The notes beneath the pieces are model-generated. The model was not told the DNA's origin. It searched no databases and saw only the letters and a list, made by a program, of their open reading frames with translations. From Burkholderia sp. SRS-W-2-2016 (GTDB lineage Bacteria > Pseudomonadota > Gammaproteobacteria > Burkholderiales > Burkholderiaceae), in assembly GCF_001931485.1 (NCBI RefSeq), contig NZ_MSDV01000019.1, forward strand, positions 186,001 through 250,000: a stretch of 64,000 nt of DNA, in the 5' to 3' direction. Shown here piece after piece: positions 63,606 to 64,000 of the stretch (position 1 is its first letter; each line of letters starts with the position of its first letter). The translations under genes were made by a program, and so were the position numbers.

Positions 63606-64000
63606 GCGAGGACCTCGACGGCGGCGTCGAAACCGCCGCGCCGATCTGGGCCGCGTTCGGCGATCTGATGTCGGTGCTGCTCGGCGCGTTCGTGCTGATC
63701 CTGGTCGGCGTGATCGGCGTGCAGCTCGAACTGTCCAGCAAGCTCGAACAGGAAGTGAAGCAGCGCCAGGCCGAAACGCAGCGTCGCAAGACGCTCGAAC
63801 AGGCGCTCGCCGGGCCGCTCGCGGCCGGGCGCGTGACGCTCGTCAATGGCCGCATTGGCATCAGCGGCAACGTGCTGTTCGCGCTGAACTCCGATCAGCT
63901 GCAGCCCGAGGGCCGCGCGCTGCTGAAGAGTCTGGCGGAGCCGCTGTCCGCGTATCTGCGCGCGAGCGACCAGATCCTGATGGTCAGCGGCTTTACCGAC
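63602..64000 (+). CDS. MotB/OmpA-like stator partner (partial)
   Basis: The first 133 residues of a protein cut by the window edge. The N-terminus MSEDLDGGVETAAPIW leads to one membrane helix, AAFGDLMSVLLGAFVLILVG. Its Asp21 aligns with the ion-carrying Asp of MotB (ADFMTAMMAFFLV) and of ZorB-type proteins. A helical linker follows, then the start of an OmpA-like peptidoglycan-binding domain (VLFALNSDQLQPEGRALLKSLA). It overlaps the DUF802 gene by ATGA and should form a peptidoglycan-anchored channel with it. Confidence 0.88.
   Translation, partial: MSEDLDGGVETAAPIWAAFGDLMSVLLGAFVLILVGVIGVQLELSSKLEQEVKQRQAETQRRKTLEQALAGPLAAGRVTLVNGRIGISGNVLFALNSDQLQPEGRALLKSLAEPLSAYLRASDQILMVSGFTD

Overview
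The window is GC-rich, densely coded DNA from a betaproteobacterium of the Burkholderia/Paraburkholderia group. The signs are two OmpC-type porins whose mature ends begin QSSVTLYG, a MocR regulator, H-NS- and HU-type proteins with Lys/Ala histone-H1-like tails, DUF3348/DUF802 proteins and strong C/G third-position codon use. No rRNA, tRNA, insertion sequence, integrase or CRISPR array was seen. The window looks chromosomal, with the last gene cut by the right edge.

Layout. 1-2.7 kb: an aromatic-acid-type MFS carrier and a porin. 2.9-7.4 kb: a minus-strand metal-uptake operon (TonB-dependent receptor, exbB, exbD, tonB) whose promoter carries a perfect Zur-type palindrome. 7.4-12.8 kb: two MarR paralogues and an EmrA/EmrB/NodT-type tripartite efflux pump. 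The same 12-bp palindrome lies ahead of each of the three transcription units. 13-16 kb: a ketopantoate reductase, a small membrane protein and a MocR regulator. 16.3 kb: an HU protein with an H1-like tail. 17.2-21.6 kb: circularly permuted ATP-grasp, alpha-E, transglutaminase-like and Anbu proteasome-like genes. 21.7-29.6 kb: a second porin, a YihY-DUF883 fusion, a YbaK-like deacylase, a chemoreceptor, a SulP transporter and a YSC84 lipoprotein. 30-31.4 kb: an FAD oxidase.

32.4-34.7 kb holds an exported 765-residue Gly/His/Asp repeat protein, followed by tandem hairpins and a 12-nt repeat array. 35-38.3 kb: a Lhr-type helicase with the PdeM phosphoesterase. 38.4-44.1 kb: FKBP, DUF488, a DUF6765-like protein, an H-NS protein with two DNA-binding modules and a phospholipase-D/cardiolipin synthase. 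44.2-49 kb: a translationally coupled minus-strand operon of arylsulfatase, formylglycine-generating enzyme, NlpA/MetQ-like binding protein and YkgJ-like cysteine protein. 49.7-53.7 kb: a two-component system divergent from a DUF3311-MctP monocarboxylate permease pair. 53.8-57.7 kb: a Fur-type promoter driving a Fiu/PiuA-like receptor, a Sel1-repeat protein and PiuC. 58-59.2 kb: a D-amino-acid dehydrogenase-like enzyme.

59.5-64 kb: DUF3348, then a MotA/ExbB-like channel protein with an ~870-residue cytoplasmic tail containing five 87-residue repeats, then the start of a MotB/OmpA-like partner that keeps the ion-carrying Asp. This looks like an ion-driven stator of unknown purpose, with an architecture recalling ZorA/ZorB. 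Together with the Gly/His repeat protein and the sulfatase operon, it is the best candidate for a poorly described system here.
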